Assembly: GCF_009827635.1 (NCBI RefSeq)
Contig: NZ_WTYW01000003.1
Location: 186,001 to 250,000 of the forward strand
Direction of reading: 5' to 3'
Length of the DNA stretch: 64,000 nucleotides
Origin: Parapontixanthobacter aurantiacus
GTDB taxonomy: Bacteria; Pseudomonadota; Alphaproteobacteria; Sphingomonadales; Sphingomonadaceae
In this document: piece after piece, positions 16,423-24,213 of the stretch
How positions within the stretch are numbered: position 1 is the stretch's first letter
How the letters are laid out: the number at the start of each line of letters is the position of its first letter
Notes under the pieces: generated by a model
The model's database searches: none
Seen by the model: only the letters and a program-made list of their open reading frames with translations
What the model was told of the DNA's origin: nothing
Made by a program: the position numbers and the translations under genes

Positions 16423-16684
16423 CGGTTTAGCCGCCTCCGCCGGGTCGGGCAACGAAATCTGGTATTGCCGGGCGATCCGTGCGGGCGAACGTCCAACATA
16501 GGAAAACATCGCTGCGATTCGATAGCAAGGGTCGTGTTTTTGGCGGGGATAAAACGCGAACGGGTTTCGCCGCAGGGGCGGGGCGGGTCGTCCTTCGCCG
16601 GTTGATCGCGGCGGAACGATGCTCGCGTCCGGTCCGTTGGGTTAATGAAGAGGGCCTCATCATGGCCCGGAAAGGATACCCATC

Positions 16685-17332
16685 ATGGGCGAATACGAAC
16701 CCAACGACTCGCGCAACGTCACGCAGAACCCGAACCGCAGCGGCAGCGGCATTGAGCCCGAACGCACCGGTCCCAAGGAGGACGAGGTGCGCCGCAAGGC
16801 ACAGCAGGACGCTCAGGAAAAGGAGCGGCGCGAGCAGACCAGGCAGGCCGAGCAGTCGGACTATGACCAGACGCAGACGAACGAGCCGCAGGCGATCAAG
16901 AACGATGTCGGCGTGTCGCGTCCAGTCTATGACCAGTACGAAGTCAACCAGCCCGGCAGCATCAATGGCGAAGCACAAAGCGATACGCAGCCGATGCAGC
17001 AGCAACAGCAGCAATCCGGCGACAAGTCGCGCGAACCGATGACCGAGAACGGCCCTGCCCAGTCCGGCTACGGCAATTCGCGCGATGCGGACGGTCGTGA
17101 GGAGCAGGACGAGGTCAAGAAAACCCCGTCAGGCTATACCCAGATGCAACAGCAGAAGCAGCAGGGGCGGCAGGCACCCGGCGATCGCCGCGATCCGCAA
17201 AGCGCCTCGCCGCCGCAGGTCAGTCACGACATGCCGGACGAAGAGCGCGCCATCCCCGGCGAGATTTCCTCGCAACCCGACAAGCGGGCCATAGCCGATG
17301 CCAATCCTGTCATAATGGACGAAGAAGAATGA
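16685..17332 (+). CDS. Gln-rich, disordered hypothetical protein
   Basis: A 215-residue highly polar protein with almost no hydrophobic stretches. It contains a run of six Gln, a second Gln/Lys-rich patch ('MQQQKQQGRQ') and many Asp, Glu, Arg and Pro residues, so it is expected to be disordered in the cytoplasm. AAGGA precedes the ATG at 16685. It is transcribed divergently from nrdB and ends just before a strong terminator. Proteins of this sort are common in sphingomonads, often with stress-related expression; a function cannot be read from the sequence. Confidence 0.7.
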   Translation: MGEYEPNDSRNVTQNPNRSGSGIEPERTGPKEDEVRRKAQQDAQEKERREQTRQAEQSDYDQTQTNEPQAIKNDVGVSRPVYDQYEVNQPGSINGEAQSDTQPMQQQQQQSGDKSREPMTENGPAQSGYGNSRDADGREEQDEVKKTPSGYTQMQQQKQQGRQAPGDRRDPQSASPPQVSHDMPDEERAIPGEISSQPDKRAIADANPVIMDEEE

Positions 17333-17407
17333 TGAACGGTTAGGGGGGATTTGCGGGGCGCTTCCCGCTTTCCTTCCCTTTTCGCGGGGAAACCCTCGCA
17401 CCCCCGG

Positions 17408-17438
17408 CGCCCCGCCCTTCGACGGACGGGGCGTTTTT
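17408..17438 (+). terminator. Intrinsic terminator after the Gln-rich gene
   Basis: Arms CGCCCCG (17408-17414) and CGGGGCG (17427-17433) with additional pairing toward the loop, followed by five T. It sits 76 bases after the stop of the gene ending at 17332. Confidence 0.75.
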
Positions 17439-17478
17439 CTTGCGCGCTATCGGAGTGGCTCCGCGACCGAGCGCGCGA

Positions 17479-18252
17479 TCAGCTGCCGATTGAGCGAGCG
17501 AGTTCGCTGCGCGCGACGATACCGACCTGCGGGGCTTCACGGTCGAACACGGGAAGGCGCCGCCCATCGGGCATGAAATAGCGCGAGCGGTAACGACCCT
17601 CGCCAACCTCTTCGCCGAGCGAGCAAACGGTCACGTCGTCGCGACCCGCCGCAGCGACGAAGGCAGCGAGCAAACTTTTTTCCAGCTTGCTGAGGCTCGC
17701 ATAGGGACGGTTCGCAAACAGCCGTGCCGACTGCGCGCCCGTAGAAGAACACCCGGCATTTCCCTGTTTCTCTTCGCGTTTCACCGACTCGAACCAGACC
17801 CCTTCGCCGATGCGGATCAGGCCGAACACAAGCCCGTCACCTCTTTGATCGAACGCCGTCTGCGGGCCGAGAACCGGATAGACCGTATATCCGTCGCCGA
17901 AATATTGCGCGAAGTCGCGATCGGAGCCGTAGGACACTTCGTTCGCGCGGGTGAAGCGCAGCACGTTGCCGTCCCACCCGCCGGAGGCTGCCTCGACCAC
18001 GGTGTCGAGGTCGGTTCCGCTGGTGCTCCAGCCGGCGACCTGCTCGCCGGGAGTCATGACGCGCAGCACGTTCTTGTCGATCGCGGCGTTGAGCTCGCTA
18101 TCGTCGGGAACGCCGGCGATGAGTTCCTCGTAGGACGCGGCCTCGGCGTAGTCGTCGACGACGACCGGACCATAGGCGCAGGAAGCGAGCAGCACTGCCG
18201 CCGCCAGAGCGAAAGAATTGCGGGAGAAATAGCGAGAAAGCGTCGAAATCAT
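17479..18252 (-). CDS. Putative lipoprotein, 257 residues
   Basis: The N-terminus carries a signal peptide with a lipobox ('ALAAAVLLASCAYG'), so the mature protein should be anchored at Cys25 or thereabouts. The body is acidic and beta-rich with repeated aromatic-Gly motifs ('GDGYTVYPVLGPQTAFDQ', 'RIGEGVWFESV') and a helical section near 190 ('LSKLEKSLLAAFVAAAGR'). The C-terminus contains 'YFMPDGRRLPVF', which resembles short EF-hand or YWTD-like strands but is not diagnostic. It is monocistronic and convergent with the Gln-rich gene. Family not recognised. Confidence 0.7.
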   Translation of the reverse strand: MISTLSRYFSRNSFALAAAVLLASCAYGPVVVDDYAEAASYEELIAGVPDDSELNAAIDKNVLRVMTPGEQVAGWSTSGTDLDTVVEAASGGWDGNVLRFTRANEVSYGSDRDFAQYFGDGYTVYPVLGPQTAFDQRGDGLVFGLIRIGEGVWFESVKREEKQGNAGCSSTGAQSARLFANRPYASLSKLEKSLLAAFVAAAGRDDVTVCSLGEEVGEGRYRSRYFMPDGRRLPVFDREAPQVGIVARSELARSIGS

Positions 18253-18558
18253 CTGCGGACCCCTGTTGCGGCTGGCCTCCCGATAGAGACCTTGGCCGAC
18301 GCCGTTCCGAATACGCGCAATCGAAAGCGGCAGGAAGCGGTTTCGTAATGCTCCGCCGCATAGATTATAATGGACGCGAACTAAGAAAGCGACGTGGCCC
18401 TAGGCACTAGTGGCGCTGGAAATGCAACGATGCTTTATTGAAATACGATCATGTCATCAGCCTCAGCAGAGCGTTCACAGGCAGTCCGCTATAGGCGCAG
18501 CGCCTCACCTGCGAACGTCTGATTAAGGCAACAGGCGGCTTTCAATCGCTTTTGCTGA
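18253..18558. other. Gap with a repeat fragment and no gene
   Basis: Between the lipoprotein start and the next minus-strand gene. It must hold the lipoprotein promoter at its left side. The only distinctive item is a copy of a dispersed repeat at 18481-18521. No open frame with coding character is present. Confidence 0.4.
18481..18521 (+). repeat. Dispersed intergenic repeat, copy 1
   Basis: Begins GCAGTCCGCT and continues with GGCGCAGCGC and CTGCGAACGTCTGAT. The same blocks occur in the same order at 19585-19630, and the first block recurs at 20307-20321. This looks like a family of short intergenic repeats. Confidence 0.5.
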
Positions 18559-19026
18559 TCAGTCTTCAGCCTCAGGGTTTGGGGCCATCCAAAGCCGTTC
18601 TCGTGGGAATGGCATGCGGTAGGAAGCAGCCCACTTTCGACCGTTTATCTCAATGGCTCCTTTCGGGTTTCGTGAAGCGAGAAAGCTTTCGATCTCGGCT
18701 AACTCCGAGGAAGGCAGGAACAGACTATAAGTGTTTCCGCGCTGCACAGTCGAAGGTCCAGACAAGTCGGGCCAGTCCTCTTTCCAATGGATCGATGGTT
18801 CGGGCGCGTATTCGTATGGCCAGATCATCACCTCGATCTCTGCTGGCATCCACGGTTCTGATCGCGCGGACTCGAAAGATCTTATCGTGCTAAATGCTTT
18901 GACTACCGCTGCCGGAAGTCGCGAAGTGACTTGCTTGTCATCGAGCGAGCCGTAGACAGTAAGAAATACGGGCGGATTGCCATATATAAGCAGGCTGTTG
19001 TCTGGTTGATCAGTCGATCCAACCAC
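18559..19026 (-). CDS. Hypothetical protein, probably the 3' half of a frameshifted gene
   Basis: From the GTG at 19024-19026 the frame encodes 155 residues with no signal peptide. In the same frame, coding-like sequence continues 22 codons further upstream ('TLDQELSFKLDSPELYGEYK') to a stop at 19096-19098, overlapping the end of the lipoprotein gene at 19056-19433 in another frame. The two parts read as one protein when a single-base shift is made near 19085-19095. Visible features include a proline- and tryptophan-rich centre ('EYAPEPSIHWKEDWPDL'). Function unknown. Confidence 0.5.
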   Translation of the reverse strand: MVGSTDQPDNSLLIYGNPPVFLTVYGSLDDKQVTSRLPAAVVKAFSTIRSFESARSEPWMPAEIEVMIWPYEYAPEPSIHWKEDWPDLSGPSTVQRGNTYSLFLPSSELAEIESFLASRNPKGAIEINGRKWAASYRMPFPRERLWMAPNPEAED

Positions 19027-19055
19027 TTTGTACTCCCCATAGAGTTCGGGGGAAT

Positions 19056-19433
19056 CTAGTTTGAAAGAGAGTTCCTGATCGAGAGTAAGTCTGTTTCATT
19101 CAAGCGGACCGAGTGGAAGCCAGCTTCGGTTCGATAGATCACCTGGCCATCGCTATAGAGCGCAAATCGCGGCGACTCCGATCCCAAAACCTTCCCCCAT
19201 GGGTCGCTTTCCAGAAGAACGACCTCTGGTGTGGGTCCTTTGCTTCGCCGCATTTCTGCAAGCATTTGCGGGCGCTCGAAGAAACGGACATTCTGTGGGA
19301 TTGGAGTTATCGGAGCTTCCGCATAGTAGGGCAAATCGACTGAGGACGCCTCGGATGCGTCCCCGCTTGCTTCGTCGCAAGAAGCAACCGCCATAATGGT
19401 CATGAAGACGAGCGCTTGTTTTGCAGGTCGCAT
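19056..19433 (-). CDS. Putative lipoprotein, probably truncated by a frameshift
   Basis: A 125-residue product with a short signal peptide and lipobox ('FMTIMAVASCDEAS'), then an acidic Ser-rich linker and a domain containing 'FALYSDGQVIYRTEAGFHSV'. That segment resembles small secreted proteins that report 'display value' type beta strands, but I cannot name the family. The frame ends at 19056, while the adjacent frame keeps coding character into the gene at 18559-19026. If one base was gained or lost, the original gene ran from 19433 to 18559 and made about 290 residues. Confidence 0.5.
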   Translation of the reverse strand: MRPAKQALVFMTIMAVASCDEASGDASEASSVDLPYYAEAPITPIPQNVRFFERPQMLAEMRRSKGPTPEVVLLESDPWGKVLGSESPRFALYSDGQVIYRTEAGFHSVRLNETDLLSIRNSLSN

Positions 19434-19584
19434 TCGCTGAGGTTGTAGCAAAAGCGGATCGATCGCAATGAAGGCGTCAGCTTTCGAATATGATGGCGCG
19501 CCCCGCCCGGCGAATTGAAACGTTCGCCCGCGATTGGGTCGTAACCCGCCTGTTCGATCTTAAGTATCGTCGGAGCATCCACGG

Positions 19585-19630
19585 GCAGTCCGCTTTCGGG
19601 CGCAGCGCATCGCCTGCGAACGTCCTGATA
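19585..19630 (+). repeat. Dispersed intergenic repeat, copy 2
   Basis: GCAGTCCGCTTTCGGGCGCAG followed by CGC and CTGCGAACGTCCTGAT. It matches the copy at 18481-18521 in order and orientation and lies just downstream of the DUF4287 gene. Confidence 0.5.
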
Positions 19631-19661
19631 GGGGTGGAAAGCGGACGCGCAACTAGCGAGT

Positions 19662-20207
19662 TCAGCCAGAACGAGAATAGGCTTCCCTCACCCAGTCTTT
19701 CGCTTCGTCATCAAAGTCAGAAATTGTCTCAAGTCGCACCCGGTGACTGCACATCGCATTGTAAGTCTCCAAGCGATCAGTCAGCTCGTTGCCCTTCAGT
19801 GCTACTCCCAGATCGATCCGCGACTTCGTCGCTGGCGTAATGAGTGCAAACTGCTTTTTCCGTCGAAGACTGACGCTCGCTTTCTTGGGCGCAATTTCGA
19901 CATCAGGGCCCAGAGATTGGGCGAATGTGATGACTTCCTCATAGATCGGTCGCAGCGACTCTTTCGCGCCTGAATATTGGGCTGCCACGAGATCCACTTC
20001 CTCCCCTGTCTCTCGCGCTCTCGATGCGATCAGGTTAGCGAAGCCATGACTTACACCATGCTCTGCCTTCAGAAACTTGAGGATGGCTCCATGCTTTTCG
20101 TGGCCGCTTTCCTCAATAATCTCGATCCACTCGGGAAGAGACTTCCCGGTTTTATCGGGAATGTTTGCCAGCATCGTGGCCAATTGGTCTTCGGGTGAAC
20201 TTCCCAT
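19662..20207 (-). CDS. DUF4287 and DUF5655 domain protein
   Basis: A 181-residue soluble protein. Residues 1-65 show the DUF4287 pattern ('KTGKSLPEWIEIIEESGHEK' then 'LKAEHGVSHGFANLIA'), and the C-terminal half ('YEEVITFAQSLGPDVEIAPK') fits DUF5655. Proteins with both domains are widespread and uncharacterised. AGGAG lies upstream of the ATG at 20205-20207; an 18-residue N-terminal extension to 20261 was not used. It stands alone on the minus strand. Confidence 0.8.
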   Translation of the reverse strand: MGSSPEDQLATMLANIPDKTGKSLPEWIEIIEESGHEKHGAILKFLKAEHGVSHGFANLIASRARETGEEVDLVAAQYSGAKESLRPIYEEVITFAQSLGPDVEIAPKKASVSLRRKKQFALITPATKSRIDLGVALKGNELTDRLETYNAMCSHRVRLETISDFDDEAKDWVREAYSRSG

Positions 20208-20306
20208 CCTTCGATCTCCTGCCTTCCAATCGACCCCCAGCCCGCGACATGATTTTGCCATTAATCACACGATTGGCCAATTGTCCGCAATGGGGTCGCT
20301 AGCCGT

Positions 20307-20321
20307 CAGTCCGCTTTCGGG
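20307..20321 (+). repeat. Dispersed repeat fragment, copy 3
   Basis: Carries CAGTCCGCTTTCGGG, identical to the first block of the copy at 19585-19630, then diverges. A partial GGTCCGCTATTGG lies about 20 bases further on. Confidence 0.4.
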
Positions 20322-20406
20322 CCAGGAAGAGCGGAAGAGGCCGGTCCGCTATTGGAAGGAAGTACAAACGCCGCGAATGTCGGATCATGGAGTAGGAAAG
20401 CGAACT

Positions 20407-20733
20407 TTAGCCGAACTCGGCAAGCTGGCGGTCGAACTTTCTCAGGTATTTGCTGAGTTCGGCATTGATTGACGCACTGCCGCTCAATTCGTTCAATTTC
20501 CGAGAGATCACCTTTAGTGCTTCAAGATAACTTGCTCGGTTCGGATCTCAAAGATCGTGGCTTGCCACAGCGCTATCGGCGGTAATCCGGAGAATGACAT
20601 CAAGAACGAGTTCCGGTTCTTGAGCGTAAACTGAAGCGAAGTCCATGCATCCTATTTGCTTCATCAGTTCGATTGTGGCGGGAGGTCGGGCAGCGTTCAG
20701 TTCCGCTAATATGTTCGTGAAGTGACTCACCAT
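20407..20733 (-). pseudogene. Small gene split by an in-frame TGA
   Basis: One frame reads 61 codons from the ATG at 20731-20733 to a TGA at 20548-20550, then continues in the same frame with coding-like sequence ('DPNRASYLEALKVISRKL', then 'NAELSKYLRKFDRQLAEFG') to a TAA at 20407-20409. The full frame is 109 codons with one internal stop. Both halves are helical and hydrophilic with heptad spacing. The simplest reading is a recent nonsense mutation in a small helical protein. No strong ribosome site precedes the start, and the family is unknown. Confidence 0.45.
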
Positions 20734-20758
20734 TACAACAGCATGGCGGGTTGATCAA

Positions 20759-21022
20759 ATGACAGCAATGGAGTCGTTAACGCACCGTTCGTTCTTTGAC
20801 CGAAAACTGACCAGACGATCTAAGCTGCGCTGCTCACCGAAGTTCGACAGAACGAGGCGTTCAGTGTCCGACGCAATCCGCGCGTTCCGACCCGTCCCAT
20901 CGTTCCCATTTTCCCTCTTGCAATGGCTCGAAGGACCGCTTTCTCACAAGCCGTGCGATAGCTGCGGCATGACGCGCAAGACCCCGGAACGCTGCCCCTT
21001 CTGCGCCGTTAACTATGTGTAA
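20759..21022 (+). CDS. Possible small zinc-ribbon protein
   Basis: The last 35 codons contain a Cys-x-x-Cys pair, nine residues, and a second Cys-x-x-Cys ('CDSCGM' and 'CPFCAV'), the spacing of a small zinc ribbon. The N-terminal 50 codons are arginine- and serine-rich and look non-coding, so the true start may be the TTG at 20918. No clear ribosome site is present. It lies 23 bases ahead of the DUF2171 gene in the same direction. Confidence 0.25.
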   Translation: MTAMESLTHRSFFDRKLTRRSKLRCSPKFDRTRRSVSDAIRAFRPVPSFPFSLLQWLEGPLSHKPCDSCGMTRKTPERCPFCAVNYV

Positions 21023-21045
21023 CCGCAATCAAAGGAAGGAATAGC

Positions 21046-21282
21046 ATGTTCGAGAAGATGAGAATCAAGGAACACATGGAAGTCGCCGATGCCAATGGTC
21101 AGCACGTCGGAACTGTCGATGGCGTCGAGAACGACACAATCAAGCTGACGAAGTCCGATAGCGCGGATTCCATGCACCACATGATCCCGCTCGACAGCGT
21201 CGAGAAGATCGACGACAACCGTATTTATCTCAAGCAGGGTGCACGCATTCCCGAAGGCTTGGGGAACAAGGCAACGACCTGA
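21046..21282 (+). CDS. DUF2171 domain protein
   Basis: A 78-residue soluble protein of the PRC-barrel-like DUF2171 family. 'IKEHMEVADANGQHVGTVDG' and 'LTKSDSADSMHHMIPLDSVE' are the typical strands. AAGGAAGG precedes the ATG at 21046. Members often appear near general-stress genes in sphingomonads; the molecular role is unknown. It is followed by a strong terminator at 21303-21335. Confidence 0.85.
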   Translation: MFEKMRIKEHMEVADANGQHVGTVDGVENDTIKLTKSDSADSMHHMIPLDSVEKIDDNRIYLKQGARIPEGLGNKATT

Positions 21283-21302
21283 TCTGACGTAAATTGCCCC
21301 AG

Positions 21303-21335
21303 AAAGCCCCGGACCAATTGCGGTTCGGGGCTTTT
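21303..21335 (+). terminator. Bidirectional intrinsic terminator
   Basis: Arms AAAGCCCCG (21303-21311) and CGGGGCTTTT (21326-21335) flank a short loop with extra GACC/GGTT-like pairing. It follows the DUF2171 gene by 20 bases. A second hairpin with AACCCCG (21487-21493) and CGGGGTTTTT (21526-21535) precedes the end of the FkbM gene. No gene lies between 21340 and 21589. Confidence 0.75.
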
Positions 21336-21589
21336 CTTTTGTCCAACGTTTGCAAATTCGGACCTCGTCCGCCCCCCTTTCGGAACTGCGGGGCAGGCTG
21401 CGGGTTGAAGGATGACTTGTCCAGGCGATGGAAGCGAAGTCGACAAGCATGCTGCGAGATCGCAAGAAACCGTAGCGACAACCTCGAACCCCGGCCCGCG
21501 TTCTCGTCACAGGCGAAGCGAGGGGCGGGGTTTTTCGTCAGGCGCCTTTAAATCGTGTCCCGAACGCCCGGTCGATTGACGGCTGGTCG

Positions 21590-22408
21590 TCATGCACCCT
21601 GGATGCGGCGAAGATGCTCATCGCTGGCGAAAACGACGTCCGCGCCTTCCTCGAAGCCGCTGGTCAGATTACGACCGTCGGAGGTGAACGCAGCAAGGCC
21701 GAAATCAGCCATGACTTCGACGAGCGATGCACTCGGCGCCTCGATGATGGTTAGCGGTCGGCATGCGGCGAACATCTGCATCCCGCCGCGCACGACCAGT
21801 TCTTCCGCCCCCTGCACGTCGATCTTCACGACATCGGGCGCGAGGTCCAGTGCATCGAGCCGTTCGACGACGACGTCCTGCCTCTCGACCGACAATTTAG
21901 AACGATCGAAGCCCATCATGCGTTCTTCGTTCAGCCATTCGAGCGCTTCCTGCTGTTTCAGCGAGGCAAGGCCGTCATAGACGTAATTGCGATAGCGCGG
22001 GACATAGAGCTCGAACCGGCCTGGCCGATCGGACAGGGCATGGGGGCGCACTTCGACCGAAGGATCGGCCTCGAACTGCACCTGCAAACGGATCGCCAGA
22101 TCGCGATTGGGCTCGAAAGAGACGATCTTTTCGGGCCGGGCGCATCGTTTCAGCGCGAGGATGCTCTGTCCCCAATTCCCGCCGATATCGAGTGCGAGGC
22201 CGATCGGGCCGAGCCGGTCCAGGATCTTGAACTCGGGCGGGATGCGCCAGCCGAAATGCCGCATTCCGAAATTATAGGCCCCGAATTTCGCCGTGCGGAT
22301 GGCCGGGAAATGGGTCTGTGCCGACCTCAGGAACCGCATGGCCGAATTGGGGCGCATGACTACCCTCGCATCCTCAACGGTGTCCATTTGCCGTAGCGCA
22401 TTGCTCAT
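21590..22408 (-). CDS. FkbM-family SAM-dependent methyltransferase
   Basis: A 272-residue protein. The SAM-binding motif is 'LALDIGGNWGQS' near residue 70, the acidic loop 'IVSFEPNRDLA' near 97, and 'DVVKIDVQGAEE' near 190 is the diagnostic FkbM motif before the catalytic region. FkbM proteins O-methylate sugars or polyketides, often on surface glycans. GGGAGGCGGGG precedes the ATG at 22406-22408; a longer frame to 22459 was not used. It is followed, on the same strand but 182 bases upstream, by an acyltransferase-3 gene, so a shared role in surface polysaccharide modification is possible. Confidence 0.85.
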   Translation of the reverse strand: MSNALRQMDTVEDARVVMRPNSAMRFLRSAQTHFPAIRTAKFGAYNFGMRHFGWRIPPEFKILDRLGPIGLALDIGGNWGQSILALKRCARPEKIVSFEPNRDLAIRLQVQFEADPSVEVRPHALSDRPGRFELYVPRYRNYVYDGLASLKQQEALEWLNEERMMGFDRSKLSVERQDVVVERLDALDLAPDVVKIDVQGAEELVVRGGMQMFAACRPLTIIEAPSASLVEVMADFGLAAFTSDGRNLTSGFEEGADVVFASDEHLRRIQGA

Positions 22409-22590
22409 CGTTTCCCCGCCTCCCTCGTCGCCTGCTGTCCGGGTCCGACGATGAAGCACGAATGGGAGCGTAGATCAAAGTCGCGACGTCAGTAAATAAG
22501 TAATTGCTCCATTACGGGAAAACATCATGCCAACCAATTAATGCGCGTGCTTGAGATTTAACGAATATCCTCGGCGCCTGCCGCCGTTCT

Positions 22591-23685
22591 TCAACTCCGC
22601 TTGGCGGGCGTGCTCCAACGCTTGGCCAGATCGATGAAGCGTTGCTCCCAATAGAAGGTGGAGAGGTGCGCCGCCGCCCAGGTTGCCGCGAACAGGAGCG
22701 GGCGTTTCAGGTATTTCTCCGTGACGTCGCCCGAACCCAGCCATGTGTGATCGAGCATTACGTGAAACACGTAAAGCGCATAGGATATCTTGGCGATGTA
22801 GGCGGCCGGGCGGGATGAGAACACCCGGTCGAGCCAGCGCGGTGCGTGATAAAGGGTGATGCCGACCATTGCCGCCACCGTATAGGGCCGGGCGTAGGCA
22901 AGCGGCGTCTCGTGAAAGAAGGTGCAGACCAATGCGAACGCCGCCAGCACGTAGAAATTGTTCTTCGCAAAGAGTCGTTGCGCTCGTTCGCCGAATGCAC
23001 CGAGGTATAGCAATGCGAGCGTCGCACCGGCCAGGATCTCGTCGACCCTGTGCCAGGTGACGATACTGGTCGTCTCCCCGGCGGCAATGCGCGCACCCGT
23101 CACGCACAGGGCGAGGATGGGGAGCACGTAGAGCCCGCGCTTGCCTGCCAGCGCGGCGATCAGCGCGACCGCAACGTAGAACTGCATCTCGACCGCAAGG
23201 CTCCACAGATGTGCCCCGCCCGTCATCAGCTGCGAGGGCGGCAGGTTCATGTAGAAAAGGAGATTGGCGATCAGTTCGGACACGCTGCGATCGGCGCCTT
23301 CCGCGAAATAGAGGATCGCCATCGCGAGATAGGCCAGCGGAAGGATCCGCAAAACGCGCCGGATGAGGAACGGTTTTACCTGCGGGCGCTGCCACAGGAA
23401 GCGCGTGATGAGAAAACCGGAAAGGGTGAAGAAGATCGCCATGCCGCCCGCCCCGGCGGCGTCGTTCGCGCCTGGCAGGATTGCGTTGAGAGGCAGTTGG
23501 TGTCCGGCGATGACCAGCAGGATGCAGAGCGCGCGCCACCCGTCGAGGATCGCAAGATGGCTGCTCGCCCTGGCGCTTCGCCCATCGACCGGGAACACCA
23601 TGTCGCGCTTCGGCGCGTCAGTCGCCTCGGCTGCGCCGGTCGCAGGCGTCATGTCGCTCGTATCGGGGGACCGGGTATTCGTCAT
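22591..23685 (-). CDS. Acyltransferase-3 family membrane protein (OafA type)
   Basis: A 364-residue inner-membrane protein with about ten hydrophobic segments. 'HLAILDGWRALCILLVIAGH' near residue 43-62 contains the conserved Asp-Gly and His of the family. 'FFTLSGFLITRFLW' and 'HLWSLAVEMQFYV' with the conserved Glu are further hallmarks. These enzymes move acetyl or other acyl groups to extracellular glycans. The N-terminal 40 residues are polar. It probably works on O-antigen or exopolysaccharide; the substrate cannot be read from the sequence. Confidence 0.88.
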   Translation of the reverse strand: MTNTRSPDTSDMTPATGAAEATDAPKRDMVFPVDGRSARASSHLAILDGWRALCILLVIAGHQLPLNAILPGANDAAGAGGMAIFFTLSGFLITRFLWQRPQVKPFLIRRVLRILPLAYLAMAILYFAEGADRSVSELIANLLFYMNLPPSQLMTGGAHLWSLAVEMQFYVAVALIAALAGKRGLYVLPILALCVTGARIAAGETTSIVTWHRVDEILAGATLALLYLGAFGERAQRLFAKNNFYVLAAFALVCTFFHETPLAYARPYTVAAMVGITLYHAPRWLDRVFSSRPAAYIAKISYALYVFHVMLDHTWLGSGDVTEKYLKRPLLFAATWAAAHLSTFYWEQRFIDLAKRWSTPAKRS

Positions 23686-23764
23686 CCCGCCGCTATAGGG
23701 CGAACAGGTTACCGAAAGGAAGATGCCGCCTGCCGGCCAGAAGGTCGGAGCATTGCAGTTCGGC

Positions 23765-23980
23765 TTAGCGAGCGAGTTCGCCGACTGCTTCTTCCGGGTT
23801 GTCCGAATGGTCGTCGATCGTATCGGTCAGATCGACGAGAGCCAAGGCCAGACCGCCGATCGCTAGGGCAAGCGAGAGCCGACGAAACGTTTTCTGGCGC
23901 GCCGGATCGGGCTGCTTCTTCGCAGCCGCTCCCATCAGCACGGCGGCGACCAGCATGAGGACGACGGCAACTGTCAGCAT
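23765..23980 (-). CDS. Small two-helix membrane protein
   Basis: A 71-residue protein with two hydrophobic segments ('LTVAVVLMLVAAVLMGAAA' and 'LSLALAIGGLALALVDL') joined by a basic loop, and an acidic tail. The ATG at 23978-23980 has AAGGAG about 11 bases upstream; the 17-residue extension to 24031 lacks one. It is followed upstream by another tiny membrane gene at 24028-24201 and by nrdA, all on the same strand. Function unknown. Confidence 0.6.
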   Translation of the reverse strand: MLTVAVVLMLVAAVLMGAAAKKQPDPARQKTFRRLSLALAIGGLALALVDLTDTIDDHSDNPEEAVGELAR

Positions 23981-24027
23981 GATGCGTTCTTCTCCTTTTT
24001 GCCTTCCAGACCCGCGCGTTCGTAGAT

Positions 24028-24201
24028 TCAATCCTGCGATAGCAGCAGGATCACCGTCATGAGCATGAGCAGGCTTGCGCCCAGCATCATGTATTTGCCC
24101 GCCCGCTCGCGATGACCAGCCTTTATCGACAGCGCCCCGCGCACGACGAAAGCCAGCGCCGCAATGGCCACGATGATCGTTACGATCAGGCGTAAGTCCA
24201 T
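24028..24201 (-). CDS. Tiny membrane protein, 57 residues
   Basis: ATG at 24199-24201, TGA at 24028-24030. The product is two hydrophobic helices ('LIVTIIVAIAALAFVV' and 'MMLGASLLMLMTVILLL') around a basic loop ('IKAGHRERAGKY'). It begins 12 bases after the nrdA stop and is likely read from the same transcript, with a TAGGGTAG element as possible ribosome site. It has the same two-helix layout as the next gene (23765-23980), so the two may be diverged relatives. Function unknown. Confidence 0.55.
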   Translation of the reverse strand: MDLRLIVTIIVAIAALAFVVRGALSIKAGHRERAGKYMMLGASLLMLMTVILLLSQD

Positions 24202-24213
24202 CGGGCGGCTACC

